In this document: positions 8,183 through 16,295 of the stretch, in pieces
Layout of the letters: each line of letters begins with the position of its first letter
Position numbering within the stretch: position 1 is the stretch's first letter
Source: an uncultured Gammaproteobacteria bacterium
GTDB lineage: Bacteria; Pseudomonadota; Gammaproteobacteria; Pseudomonadales; Pseudohongiellaceae
Direction: 5' to 3'
Length of the DNA stretch: 64,000 nucleotides
NCBI GenBank assembly: GCA_937898685.1
Contig: CALEJT010000005.1
Coordinates: 9,609 to 73,608, forward strand
Position numbers and translations under genes: made by a program
Notes under the pieces: model-generated
What the model saw: the letters and a program-made list of their open reading frames with translations, nothing else
What the model was told of the DNA's origin: nothing
Database searches by the model: none

Positions 8183-8860
8183 ATGCGCCACATCAAGGAC
8201 TGGCCGGACGACGAACGGCCACGCGAAAAACTGCTCACTCGGGGGGCGGACAAGCTCTCCGACGCCGAACTTCTCGCCATCTTCCTGCGCACCGGCGTGG
8301 CCGGCTGCAGCGCGCTCGACCTGGCGCGCAAGCTGCTCAGCACCTACGGCAGTGTGCGTGGCGTGCTGGATGCGCCACGAACGGAGTTCTGTCAGCAACC
8401 CGGAGTGGGCGAGAGCAAGTACGCCCAGTTGCAGGCGGCGCTGGAGTTGAGTCGCCGACATCTCCTGGAGGCGATGCAACGCAACGACTGTCTCAACAGC
8501 TCGGCTCTGACGCGCCGCTATCTGCGGGCACGGATGCGGGGCTACTCACGCGAGGTCTTCGTCTGTCTTTTCCTCGACAGCCAGAACCGCGTGATCGCCT
8601 GCGAGGAATTGTTCCAGGGCACCATCGACGGCTCGGTGGTGCATCCGCGCGAAGTGGTGCGCCGCGCGCTGCATCACAACGCCGCGGCGCTGATCTTTGC
8701 GCACAACCATCCCTCGGGCGTGGCGGAACCGAGCCAGGCCGACGTCAACATCACGCGACGGTTGAAGGAAGCCTTGGCGGTAGTGGACATCCGCACGCTG
8801 GATCATCTGGTGGTGGGCGATACGGAGGTGATCTCGTTGGCGGAGCGGGGTATGGTCTAG
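8183..8860 (+). CDS. radC: RadC family JAB-domain protein
   Basis: UPF0758/RadC protein of 225 residues. The N-terminal half holds a helix-hairpin-helix-like segment (FCQQPGVGESKYAQL). The C-terminal JAB/MPN metalloprotease-like domain has the metal motif AHNHPSGVAEPSQAD with both His residues and the downstream Asp. The start MRHIKDWPDDERPREKLL is the conserved N-terminus of the family; 60 upstream in-frame codons were dropped. The historical link to DNA repair is not well supported, so the true function is open. It is followed by rpmB-rpmG, as in many gammaproteobacteria, but a separate promoter in front of rpmB suggests it is not required for their expression. Confidence 0.94.
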   Translation: MRHIKDWPDDERPREKLLTRGADKLSDAELLAIFLRTGVAGCSALDLARKLLSTYGSVRGVLDAPRTEFCQQPGVGESKYAQLQAALELSRRHLLEAMQRNDCLNSSALTRRYLRARMRGYSREVFVCLFLDSQNRVIACEELFQGTIDGSVVHPREVVRRALHHNAAALIFAHNHPSGVAEPSQADVNITRRLKEALAVVDIRTLDHLVVGDTEVISLAERGMV

Positions 8861-8958
8861 CCTTCGCGTGTCGGGACAGCGCCTGCGGCGGTGTGCCCGC
8901 TCTCCCTGTAAAAACAGTGACACAGCGAGCGTAGTTCAAGTGGAATCTTTGCTTTGCC

Positions 8959-8987
8959 TTGCCCGGGGTGCCGCCTTCTGGTATAAA
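8959..8987 (+). promoter_or_regulatory. Likely sigma-70 promoter of rpmB-rpmG
   Basis: A TATAAA hexamer at 8982-8987 is preceded at 17 bases by TTGCCC (8959-8964), four of six matches to the -35 consensus. It lies between radC and rpmB in the only non-coding gap of this stretch, and would start transcription about 45 bases before the rpmB ATG. Confidence 0.55.
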
Positions 8988-9039
8988 TCGCGCCTCTTTT
9001 TTACGGCATCCTGCCGCCCTAGTGCTACGAGGCAAGACA

Positions 9040-9276
9040 ATGTCCAGAGTTTGTATGGTTACCGGCAAAAGCCCTCAGGTCGGTAACAACGTTTCCCACG
9101 CGAAAAACCGCACCAAGCGCCGTTTCCTGCCGAACTTGCACACCCATCGTTTCTGGGTGGCCTCGGAAAACCGTTTCGTAACCCTGCGTCTGTCCAGCAA
9201 GGGCATGCGTATCATCGATAAAGTCGGCATCGACCAGGTGCTGGCCGATCTCCGCGCCCGCGGCGAGAAAGTGTAA
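9040..9276 (+). CDS. rpmB: Large ribosomal subunit protein bL28
   Basis: Seventy-eight residues, the normal length, starting MSRVCMVTGKSPQVGNNVSH, which is the conserved L28 N-terminus; RRFLPNLHTHRFWV and the C-terminal IDKVGIDQVLADLR also fit. L28 is a structural protein of the 50S subunit. The frame is open further upstream but the family start is at 9040. rpmG follows after 30 bases and the pair is closed by a terminator at 9492-9519. No zinc-binding cysteine set is present. Confidence 0.97.
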   Translation: MSRVCMVTGKSPQVGNNVSHAKNRTKRRFLPNLHTHRFWVASENRFVTLRLSSKGMRIIDKVGIDQVLADLRARGEKV

Positions 9277-9306
9277 GTCCAGGCAGACAGGACAGGAGCA
9301 ACCATC

Positions 9307-9462
9307 ATGCGTGACAAAATTCGTCTGATTTCCAGCGCCGGCACCGGCCACTTCTACACCACCGACAAAAACAAAAAGAACATGCCGGACAAAATGTCGA
9401 TCAAGAAATACGATCCCGTGATCCGTAAGCACGTGATCTACAACGAAGGCAAAATCAAATAA
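9307..9462 (+). CDS. rpmG: Large ribosomal subunit protein bL33
   Basis: A 51-residue protein starting MRDKIRLISSAGTGHFYTTD and ending YNEGKIK, the standard bL33. There is no cysteine, so this is the zinc-free (C-minus) form used by most gammaproteobacteria. A ribosome site, acaggagca, precedes the ATG at 9307. It forms an operon with rpmB and is followed by a strong hairpin terminator. Confidence 0.97.
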   Translation: MRDKIRLISSAGTGHFYTTDKNKKNMPDKMSIKKYDPVIRKHVIYNEGKIK

Positions 9463-9491
9463 GTCTTCGTTCGCGACTCGCGAATACGAAA

Positions 9492-9519
9492 GCCGAAGCA
9501 GCGATGCTTCGGCTTTTTT
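9492..9519 (+). terminator. Intrinsic terminator after rpmG
   Basis: Perfect 9-bp stem GCCGAAGCA (9492-9500) / TGCTTCGGC (9505-9513) with a 4-base loop, followed by six Ts. On the other strand the stem is followed by only three Ts, so it may serve ubiX weakly as well. Confidence 0.9.
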
Positions 9520-9549
9520 GTTTGTGGCTTTTCAGTGGCGAGGATCGTC

Positions 9550-10131
9550 TCAGTCGTCTTCGCACCAACGCTGGATGTTGGCTTCGAGGCCGAAGAGTTC
9601 GAGCGCGCGACCCACGCTCTGACGCACGATGTCGTCGATCGACTGCGGCTTGGTGTAGAAGGCAGGCACGGGCGGCATCACCACCGCTCCCATCTGCGTG
9701 ACGTTGAGCATGCTCTGCAGGTGTCCTGCATGCAGCGGCGTTTCGCGCACCATCAACACCAGACGACGGCGTTCCTTGAGCACGACGTCCGCAGCGCGGC
9801 TGAGCAGCGACGAGGTCACACCCGTCGCAATTTCCGAAAGACTGCGGATCGAACACGGCGCCACCAGCATGCCGAGCGTGCGATAGCTGCCACTGGCGAT
9901 TGCAGCGCCGATGTCGGTGTTCTGATAGTGCTTGGCGGCGAGCGCGCAGAGTTCGGCGTATTTCATCTCGCTCTCATGGCTGAGCGTGAGAATCGCGGAC
10001 TTGCTGACGACGAGATGCGTTTCGATGCCGAGCTCGCGCAGTTGTTTGAGCGCCTCGATGCCATAGATGATGCCGGAAGCGCCGCTGATGCCTACGATCA
10101 AGCGTTCGCAAGATTGTTGTGTCGCTTTCAT
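9550..10131 (-). CDS. ubiX: Flavin prenyltransferase UbiX
   Basis: Makes the prenylated FMN cofactor used by the decarboxylase UbiD in ubiquinone synthesis. The 193 residues begin MKATQQSCERLIVGISGASG; the SGASG phosphate loop is the hallmark. ETPLHAGHLQSMLNV and GAVVMPPVPAFYTKP are the other conserved blocks, carrying the FMN and prenyl-phosphate contacts. The start at 10131 is the family position; an open extension up to 10386 runs through the start of uup on the other strand and is not real. ubiX and uup diverge from 10132-10200. No ubiD is seen in the window. Confidence 0.95.
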   Translation of the reverse strand: MKATQQSCERLIVGISGASGIIYGIEALKQLRELGIETHLVVSKSAILTLSHESEMKYAELCALAAKHYQNTDIGAAIASGSYRTLGMLVAPCSIRSLSEIATGVTSSLLSRAADVVLKERRRLVLMVRETPLHAGHLQSMLNVTQMGAVVMPPVPAFYTKPQSIDDIVRQSVGRALELFGLEANIQRWCEDD

Positions 10132-10200
10132 GTAGACTCGCCGCTCCCCGAATTTCGCTACGCGTGAGCGCAGATTGTAAGCGCTCGTCCGGATCGCGCC

Positions 10201-12099
10201 ATGCCTCTGTTTCGTCTCAACGACATCCAACTTTCCTACGGCACGCAGGTGCTGTTGGACAAGGTCGCCTTCACGCTGCAACCCGGCGAGCGTTGGGGGC
10301 TCTTGGGTCGCAACGGTGCCGGCAAATCCACCTTCCTGAAATTGCTGGCGGGTTCCATCAAACCCGATGGCGGTGAATTCTGGCAACAGCCGGAAATTCG
10401 CGTGGCCTATCTCGATCAGGAACTACCCGAAGCGAGCGACGACACGGTATTCGACTACGTCGCCGATGGTCTCAGCGAAGCGGCGAATCTCATCAAGTCC
10501 TTCCACCATCTGACGGAGCAGGAGCCGACCGAAGCCGTGCTGCGTCAGCTGGAAGTGGTGCAGCGCGAGATCGATGCGAAGAATGGTTGGACGCTGCAAC
10601 AGCGCGTGGAGAGCATCATCAGCATGCTCGAACTGCCGGCAGGCAAGCGCATGAAGGAGCTTTCCGGTGGTTGGGCACGCCGTGTGGCCTTGGGTCGCGC
10701 GCTCGTGAACGATCCCGACGTGCTCCTGCTCGACGAGCCCACCAACCATCTCGACATTCCCGCCATCGCCTGGCTCGAGAAACAACTGCAGAACTATCGC
10801 GGTGCGGTGGTGGTGATCACGCATGATCGTAGTTTCCTGCAGCAGGTGGCCAACCGCATTCTGGAACTCGATCGCGGCAAGCTGCGTATCTGGCAGCATG
10901 ACTACCGTCGCTTCCTCGAATTCCGTGATCAGCAACTCGAAGCAGAAGCAAAGGCCAACGCCGAGTTCGACAAGAAGCTCGCGCAGGAAGAAGCCTGGAT
11001 TCGTCAGGGCATCAAGGCACGACGCACGCGCAACGAGGGCCGCGTGCGTGCGCTGAAAGCGATGCGCGAGGAATACAAGAATCGCCGCGAAGTGCAGGGC
11101 AATGCGAGCATGCAGCTCAATACCTCCGCGCAATCCGGCAAGCTGGTGATGGAAGTGGAGAACATTTCGCTGCGCTACGGCGAGCGCGTGTTGATCCGTA
11201 ATTTCTCTACCGTGGTGCAGCGCGGCGACAAGATCGGTCTGCTCGGTCCCAATGGCAGCGGCAAGAGTTCACTGTTGAAGATCTTGCTCGGCCAACTGCA
11301 ACCCGACTCCGGCACCGTGAAGCTCGGAACCAAGATCGAACTCGCCTACTTCGATCAACTGCGTGCGGGGCTCGATCCCGAAAAGAGTGTGCGCGACAAC
11401 CTGGCGGAGTCGAGCGACTACGTGGAAATTAACGGCAAGCCGCGGCATGTGATTTCCTATCTGCAGGATTTCCTCTTCACACCGGATCGTCTACGCCAGC
11501 CCGTGAAGGCGCTGTCGGGAGGCGAACAGAATCGTCTAATTCTGGCACGTCTGTTCAGTAAACCTGCCAATCTCCTGGTACTCGACGAACCGACCAACGA
11601 TCTCGATCTCGAAACCTTGGAACTTCTGGAAGAGCTCTTGCTGGAGTTTCAGGGCACCTTGCTGCTCGTGAGCCACGACCGCGAGTTTCTCGACAACGTG
11701 GTGCAGAGCTGCATCGTGTTCGAAGGCAATGGCAAGGTGAAGCGTTACGTCGGCGGTTATCAGGATTGGGTGGCGCAGGGTGGACGCTTCGAAGAAGAGA
11801 TCAAGCCGAAAGCGGAAAACGAGCGCGCCGCCTCAGCGAAGCCCAATCCTGCAACGAAGCCTGCGTCAGCACCTGCCAAGCAAAAGCTTTCCTACAAACA
11901 GCAACGCGAGCTGGAACAGATTCCGAAGGACATCGAAGCAGCGGAGAAACGCATCGCGGAACTGGAAGCGCAAGTTGCCGATCCCGCCTTCTATCAGAAA
12001 CCTCACGCCGAAACGGAGCCGGTGTTCACCGCTTTGAAACAAGAACAGGAGCGACTGGAAGCCTTGTTCGAACGCTGGCAGGAACTCGAAGGCGGCTGA
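10201..12099 (+). CDS. uup: ABC-F ATPase Uup
   Basis: A soluble twin-ATPase protein of the ABC-F class, 632 residues, linked in E. coli to ribosome function and to suppression of transposon precise excision. The first ATPase has Walker A GRNGAGKST (residues 36-44), signature LSGGWARRVALGRA and Walker B VLLLDEPTNHLD. The second has GPNGSGKSS, LSGGEQNRLILAR and LLVLDEPTNDLD. Between them lies the ABC-F linker. The C-terminal ~90 residues (KLSYKQQRELEQIPKDIEAA onward) form the coiled coil typical of Uup. It has its own start after the ubiX divergence and converges on the minus-strand cassette. Confidence 0.95.
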   Translation: MPLFRLNDIQLSYGTQVLLDKVAFTLQPGERWGLLGRNGAGKSTFLKLLAGSIKPDGGEFWQQPEIRVAYLDQELPEASDDTVFDYVADGLSEAANLIKSFHHLTEQEPTEAVLRQLEVVQREIDAKNGWTLQQRVESIISMLELPAGKRMKELSGGWARRVALGRALVNDPDVLLLDEPTNHLDIPAIAWLEKQLQNYRGAVVVITHDRSFLQQVANRILELDRGKLRIWQHDYRRFLEFRDQQLEAEAKANAEFDKKLAQEEAWIRQGIKARRTRNEGRVRALKAMREEYKNRREVQGNASMQLNTSAQSGKLVMEVENISLRYGERVLIRNFSTVVQRGDKIGLLGPNGSGKSSLLKILLGQLQPDSGTVKLGTKIELAYFDQLRAGLDPEKSVRDNLAESSDYVEINGKPRHVISYLQDFLFTPDRLRQPVKALSGGEQNRLILARLFSKPANLLVLDEPTNDLDLETLELLEELLLEFQGTLLLVSHDREFLDNVVQSCIVFEGNGKVKRYVGGYQDWVAQGGRFEEEIKPKAENERAASAKPNPATKPASAPAKQKLSYKQQRELEQIPKDIEAAEKRIAELEAQVADPAFYQKPHAETEPVFTALKQEQERLEALFERWQELEGG

Positions 12100-12120
12100 A
12101 CGCCGCGTTCTAGCGTAGCG

Positions 12121-12411
12121 CTACTTGCGCAGAATGATGGCGCGCATCGGCGCCTTCAGCATGCACTTGTCCACGGCGAACATCATGGCGGGGATGGTGC
12201 CGATCAGGTACATCGTCATGCGCTGATGCAGCGCGATGCCGATGAACACCCACGACAGAATGATCCAGGTGATGAGGGCCTTCAGGCCATGCACCATCTG
12301 CAGGTAACTGTAGCCGTGGCAGTGCGGACATGAGGCAGGCATGAACGCGACCGAACACAGCTTCTGCAAGCTGGTAATGCTGTCCTGCTTGCAGTGGGGG
12401 CATTCATGCAT
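12121..12411 (-). CDS. Small zinc-ribbon membrane protein
   Basis: Ninety-six residues, not matched to a named family. The N-terminus carries two CPHC knuckles (residues about 3-6 and 26-29) with another Cys between them, consistent with a zinc ribbon in the cytoplasm. Two hydrophobic segments follow (LITWIILSWVFIGIAL and MYLIGTIPAMMFAV), so the protein is probably a small inner-membrane protein. The ATG at 12411 starts MHECPHCKQ. It lies eight bases after the M48 protease gene and is the last gene of the minus-strand cassette. Its role in that cassette is unknown; metal sensing or an assembly role would be guesses. Confidence 0.7.
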   Translation of the reverse strand: MHECPHCKQDSITSLQKLCSVAFMPASCPHCHGYSYLQMVHGLKALITWIILSWVFIGIALHQRMTMYLIGTIPAMMFAVDKCMLKAPMRAIILRK

Positions 12412-12419
12412 GGGCGGTC

Positions 12420-13889
12420 TCAGTTGGTGATCTTGATCCACTTACCGGCAGCCGGTTCGCCGGAAGGGTAGTCGCCGTTCATCAGGCGCAGCGTTTCTTC
12501 AGGGAACTGCGGAATGCGGCTGCGACGCGCCAGATCGGCATAGGTGGTGCGTCCGTCGGCCTGTATCCACGTTATCTGAATTGGATTGGCAAAGATACCT
12601 TCGTTGCGCGCGATGGGTCGGAAGGTCTTGATGGAATCAAGCAGGGCGCTCTGCAGCTTTTCCTCGTTGGCGTTGCCGGTGAACACGAAGGCGCGCGAGG
12701 CGTAGTAGACCACGGCAACGCGTTCACCATTGGCGGGATTGATGCCGGTGAAGCCCTGCAGGCCGAACTGGTTCAAGGTTTCGGTGCGCTGCAGATTCGG
12801 AATGCCGAGATCTTCGGCGATGAAACGACGCGGTTCCTTGTTCTGCTGCAAGCGCTGAACTTCCACATGCAAGCTGCCGGCGCCTTCGGGTGCGGTGGCG
12901 GTGACGGTGGTGGGTGTTTCTTCGGTGGTCCAGCCATCGGGGAACACCATCGTGTAGTTCAGCAGGATCTGGTAGTAGCGGTTGCGACCCTGCGCGCCGG
13001 TCATGTTCTGCAGCGTGGGACCGATGACGAGGCCCGTGGTCTGTTCACGGAACACCGAAGGATCGACGTTGATCTGGCCCGTCGTGGTCGGGCTGGCATT
13101 GCGCGCCGCGGTTTCCACGGCCTGCTGTAGACGCGTGTCGTTGCGTGGGTGCGTGGCGAAGAGACCGTGATACGAAGGACCACGGTTGCTGGTCTTCTTC
13201 ATGAAGTCTTCGTGGTTCTTCAGTACTTCGATCACCTGCACCATGGCCTTCGGATCGTAGCCCGCCTTCACGAGATATTCGGCACCGAGGCCATCGGCTT
13301 CGAGTTCCATTTCACGACCATAACCACTGACGAGCGCACCGCCGAAGAGGCTGGCGGTTTCACCCAGCACCGTCGTGCCCGTGGTGATGACCGAGGCGAC
13401 GGCAGCGGTGGTGGCAAGGATGTTCGAGGTACGCGCCGCCGTTTGCTGACGCACGGCATGTCGCGCCGTGATGTGGCCCAGCTCGTGACCGAGCACGGCG
13501 GCGAGCTGATCTTCTGAGGTCAGCAGCGTGAGCAAGCCGCGGTTGATGTAGACGTAACCGCCGGGCAGGGCGAAGGCGTTGATGTCGGGGCTGTCGATGA
13601 TCGTGAAGTGATATTCGAGATCGGGACGATGCGAGATGGCGGCGAGGCGCTGCCCCACTTGTTCGACGTAGGCCTGCAGACGCTCGTTCTGATAGATCGG
13701 CGCCTGCTTGATCAGTTTTTCGTGTTCTTCCTTGCCGATCTCGAGCTCGCGGCGCTCGCTCATCAACACGAAGTCGGCACCACCAGTCGGGTTGCTGGCG
13801 CAGGAGCCCAGCGTCAGCAACAGCGCCATTCCCAGTGCCAAGGATGACGACACCCGACTTTTGGAAGTGGCTTGCGACAGGAGTTTCAT
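12420..13889 (-). CDS. M48-family lipoprotein metalloprotease
   Basis: An exported zinc protease of the M48/BepA-like class, 489 residues. A type II signal peptide ends with LGSC, lipid Cys at residue 30, so the protein is anchored by lipid. The zinc motif HELGH is at residues 135-139 and the downstream Glu ligand is in ELEADGLGAEYL. In the family INAFALPGGYVYINRG precedes the motif and is present. The C-terminal ~200 residues (from about 280) are an additional domain without TPRs, unlike BepA, ending in a short SH3/LysM-like stretch (SGEPAAGKWIKITN). The start MKLLSQ at 13889 was chosen by the signal peptide. It may process or police envelope components encoded by the neighbouring genes. Confidence 0.88.
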   Translation of the reverse strand: MKLLSQATSKSRVSSSLALGMALLLTLGSCASNPTGGADFVLMSERRELEIGKEEHEKLIKQAPIYQNERLQAYVEQVGQRLAAISHRPDLEYHFTIIDSPDINAFALPGGYVYINRGLLTLLTSEDQLAAVLGHELGHITARHAVRQQTAARTSNILATTAAVASVITTGTTVLGETASLFGGALVSGYGREMELEADGLGAEYLVKAGYDPKAMVQVIEVLKNHEDFMKKTSNRGPSYHGLFATHPRNDTRLQQAVETAARNASPTTTGQINVDPSVFREQTTGLVIGPTLQNMTGAQGRNRYYQILLNYTMVFPDGWTTEETPTTVTATAPEGAGSLHVEVQRLQQNKEPRRFIAEDLGIPNLQRTETLNQFGLQGFTGINPANGERVAVVYYASRAFVFTGNANEEKLQSALLDSIKTFRPIARNEGIFANPIQITWIQADGRTTYADLARRSRIPQFPEETLRLMNGDYPSGEPAAGKWIKITN

Positions 13890-13903
13890 GCTGGTCTCGA
13901 CTA

Positions 13904-14575
13904 TCAGTTGTCGCCTTTGATGAACTGTTTGAGCTGGTTGCCCAAACCGCTGCAGGCGTTGGCTTCGACGCGGGCGATCAAGGGAATCGGCACCACCAGT
14001 GCCGGCATGTAGGACTGGCCGTTGGCATCGGTGCTGATCGAGCCGACGACGTCGAGCGTGTTGAGGTCCCAGATCTCGGCTTCGAAGCGGGCATCGTCCT
14101 GCCAGGTGCCGAAACCGAAACAGCCACCACCACCGGGGCCAATGGCACAGGAGATGGAACCAGCCTGCTCGCTGCGTTCGGTCAGACCGTCGAGCCACAC
14201 GATGTATTCGACGCCAAACTCTTCGATCTTCTCGCGCGCGACGTCGATGCTCATCAGTTCACGCAGATGACTGGTGCGCATCGGTGCGGTGCGTGGTTCG
14301 AAGAAGGGGAACATGGCATCGAGAAACTCACGCTCGGGCACGACGTTGATGCCGTCCTTGCCCGAGCCCACGACGCGTGCCACACACTGTACGAAACTGC
14401 CTTCGGTTTCGTAGTTGTTGTTCTGACGGCGACCGAGAATGACGATCTTGCCATCACCCGAGATACCGGTTTCGCCCTGGCGGAACTCGTCGATCTCGGT
14501 AGTGGTGCATCCGCTCAGGATCGCAGCGACGAACAGAGCGGGCAGTAGTACCAGATATCTGATGCACTCTTTCAT
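13904..14575 (-). CDS. Lipoprotein, 223 aa, possibly CsgG/TolB-N-like
   Basis: A type II signal peptide ends at LSGC with lipid Cys23. The mature part has an alternating beta/alpha pattern: KIVILGRRQ, INVVPEREFLDAMFP, REKIEEFGVEYIVWLDG, RFEAEIWDLNTLDVV. This recalls lipoproteins with an anticodon-binding-like fold such as CsgG or the TolB N-domain, but that is inference. Several cysteines (SISCAIGPGGGGCFG) may form disulfides. It sits 14 bases upstream of the M48 protease gene and 15 bases after the preceding lipoprotein gene. It is probably an outer- or inner-membrane-anchored periplasmic partner of the cassette. Confidence 0.75.
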   Translation of the reverse strand: MKECIRYLVLLPALFVAAILSGCTTTEIDEFRQGETGISGDGKIVILGRRQNNNYETEGSFVQCVARVVGSGKDGINVVPEREFLDAMFPFFEPRTAPMRTSHLRELMSIDVAREKIEEFGVEYIVWLDGLTERSEQAGSISCAIGPGGGGCFGFGTWQDDARFEAEIWDLNTLDVVGSISTDANGQSYMPALVVPIPLIARVEANACSGLGNQLKQFIKGDN

Positions 14576-14590
14576 GGCTGCATACCTGCA

Positions 14591-15238
14591 TCAGGGAATG
14601 TAGTTGTTCTCGCGCAACCAATCGCTCACGCCCGGCACCGAAGTGAAGCCGAGAGTGAAACTGGCGGCGAGGTCACGCATGGCCACGGTGGCAGCATCCT
14701 TCACACCCGCGTCCACGCTCTGAAAACTTTCGTCGGGCGACTTGCCGTACGCGGTCATCACCCAGTCGGCGATGTAGTCGCCGTTCGTCTTCGACAGACG
14801 CATGTTGTACTTCAACCAGATCTCATAGACCTTGAGCTTGGTCTTGCTCGGCAATCCAAGCTGGAACTCTTCGATGTTGGGTACGAACACCGCGTCGATG
14901 TTGCTGTGCTGCGACGCCTGATCGAGGCTGTCTAGCAGCACGACATTCTGGAACAGGGCGGGCAGCACGGTGTTGAAGAGCTGCACCTGCGATTCACCGC
15001 TTTGGATGATGTACTGATCCTTGCCGGAGTTGTCGTCGATCTCGACGTAGGCGTAGTTGCGCAGTTCGTCCGGATAATAAACGCCGATGGTGAGCGGAAG
15101 CTTACGCGCGAGCGGAGCGGGATATTCACCCGACAGCGTGATGGTGGAGACGGAACAGGCGGTACAAAGCAAGCATAGCCATGCTGCCAGGAGCGCCTGA
15201 AATCGCAACGTTTTCGCGGAGTTGCTGCTCTGGTACAT
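14591..15238 (-). CDS. Lipoprotein, 215 aa, unknown family
   Basis: Signal peptide with lipobox CTAC, lipid Cys at about residue 28 from the chosen ATG (MYQSSNSAKTLRFQ). Two in-frame ATGs upstream (15268 and 15280) would lengthen the N-terminus by 10 or 14 residues; none has a good ribosome site, so the start is uncertain. The mature part begins with beta strands (LPLTIGVYYPDELRNYAYVE) and contains IDAVFVPNIEEFQLGLP and a late amphipathic helix. It is similar in size and style to lipoproteins that accompany ABC or curli-like exporters, but I cannot assign it. It follows the second vWA gene by about 50 bases. Confidence 0.72.
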   Translation of the reverse strand: MYQSSNSAKTLRFQALLAAWLCLLCTACSVSTITLSGEYPAPLARKLPLTIGVYYPDELRNYAYVEIDDNSGKDQYIIQSGESQVQLFNTVLPALFQNVVLLDSLDQASQHSNIDAVFVPNIEEFQLGLPSKTKLKVYEIWLKYNMRLSKTNGDYIADWVMTAYGKSPDESFQSVDAGVKDAATVAMRDLAASFTLGFTSVPGVSDWLRENNYIP

Positions 15239-15290
15239 GGTGGAACCGTATCCGAGCCGGGAGGCCATATTACGCCCCATTTATATTGAT

Positions 15291-16283
15291 TCAATAAAAA
15301 TCATTCAAGGCGACGAAGGTGCCGCCGTTGCGTCGCGCCAGTTCGCGCATGAGTGCGGCGAAGCGCAACGCAGTCGTCTGATAACGACGCGGTTGCGACA
15401 TCACCACCGGGAAGCCGATGGCGTGAATGCGCACCAATCGTTGCCCATCGGGACCCGAGCTGTTGAGCCGGTCCACTGTTGCCACGACGTCACGGATCGA
15501 GTTGCCGGTGAAGTCGTCACCCAACACATAAAGACTGATCTTCTTGTTGGGATCGTAGAAGGTGCGGATGGCCGCGATGATGCCTTCCACCGGACTCGAA
15601 TCACTGAAGGGGTTCCACGTACGCAGGCGCTGCATGATCGCCTGACGCCGCGCCGGGCTGTCCTCGATCCACTGACCGCGATAGCTGGAGAACAGGTAGT
15701 CCCCTTCGTCGCTCATCACCTGGATGCCCTTGACGGTGGGATAGACGCGCAGGGTTTCCTGCACCACGTCCATCATCCGCTGCCAGCTGTAGTTGTACAT
15801 ACTGCCGGAGGTGTCGATGATGAAGATGATGTACTCGCTGTCCACCGGCACGCCACCGACCGAACTCGTATCGACCTTGGCGCTCAGGCTGGCCTGCAGA
15901 CGACGCATCTCTGCCGTGAGCGATTGGCGCGCCAGCGCCAGCTTGCCTTGCTCGTCCTCACCCTGCGCGCCCTGCGAATCGTTGCGCAGGCGGCCTTCGA
16001 GTGCGGCCACTTCCGCACGCATGCGCGCCACGCGCTCCTGATACTGCGACAGTTGTTCGTGCTTGGCGTTGAGTTCACGATTGAGACGATTGGTCTCTCC
16101 GCGGATCGTGAAGAGTTGCTGCTGCAGTTCGCGCACGGTGCCGCCGCTCGGAATCTCGCTCTCTTCGAGTGAAGTCGGTGGCGCCACCTTGGTGATGATC
16201 AACAGCAGCACGATCGCCCCGAAACCACAGGACATGATGTCGAGGAAGGAGAGGCTGATCGATTCGGTAGCACGTCGCGCCAT
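15291..16283 (-). CDS. vWA protein with ExbD-like membrane anchor (2)
   Basis: Three parts in 330 residues. Residues 1-31 hold a short cytoplasmic tail and one transmembrane helix, SLSFLDIMSCGFGAIVLLL, with Asp15 at its entry. Residues 50-135 form a coiled coil (QLFTIRGETNRLNRELNAKH onward). The rest is a von Willebrand A domain with MIDAS motif DTSGSM at 157-162 and a later SLYVLGDDF strand. The Asp-bearing helix recalls the proton-coupled helix of ExbD/TolR, and an ExbB-type channel is encoded four genes upstream in the reading direction. The upstream neighbour encodes a paralogue with the same anchor. The vWA domain would face the periplasm. No substrate is known; the anchor reading is inference. 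Confidence 0.82.
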   Translation of the reverse strand: MARRATESISLSFLDIMSCGFGAIVLLLIITKVAPPTSLEESEIPSGGTVRELQQQLFTIRGETNRLNRELNAKHEQLSQYQERVARMRAEVAALEGRLRNDSQGAQGEDEQGKLALARQSLTAEMRRLQASLSAKVDTSSVGGVPVDSEYIIFIIDTSGSMYNYSWQRMMDVVQETLRVYPTVKGIQVMSDEGDYLFSSYRGQWIEDSPARRQAIMQRLRTWNPFSDSSPVEGIIAAIRTFYDPNKKISLYVLGDDFTGNSIRDVVATVDRLNSSGPDGQRLVRIHAIGFPVVMSQPRRYQTTALRFAALMRELARRNGGTFVALNDFY

Positions 16284-16295
16284 GAGGTACTCCCC

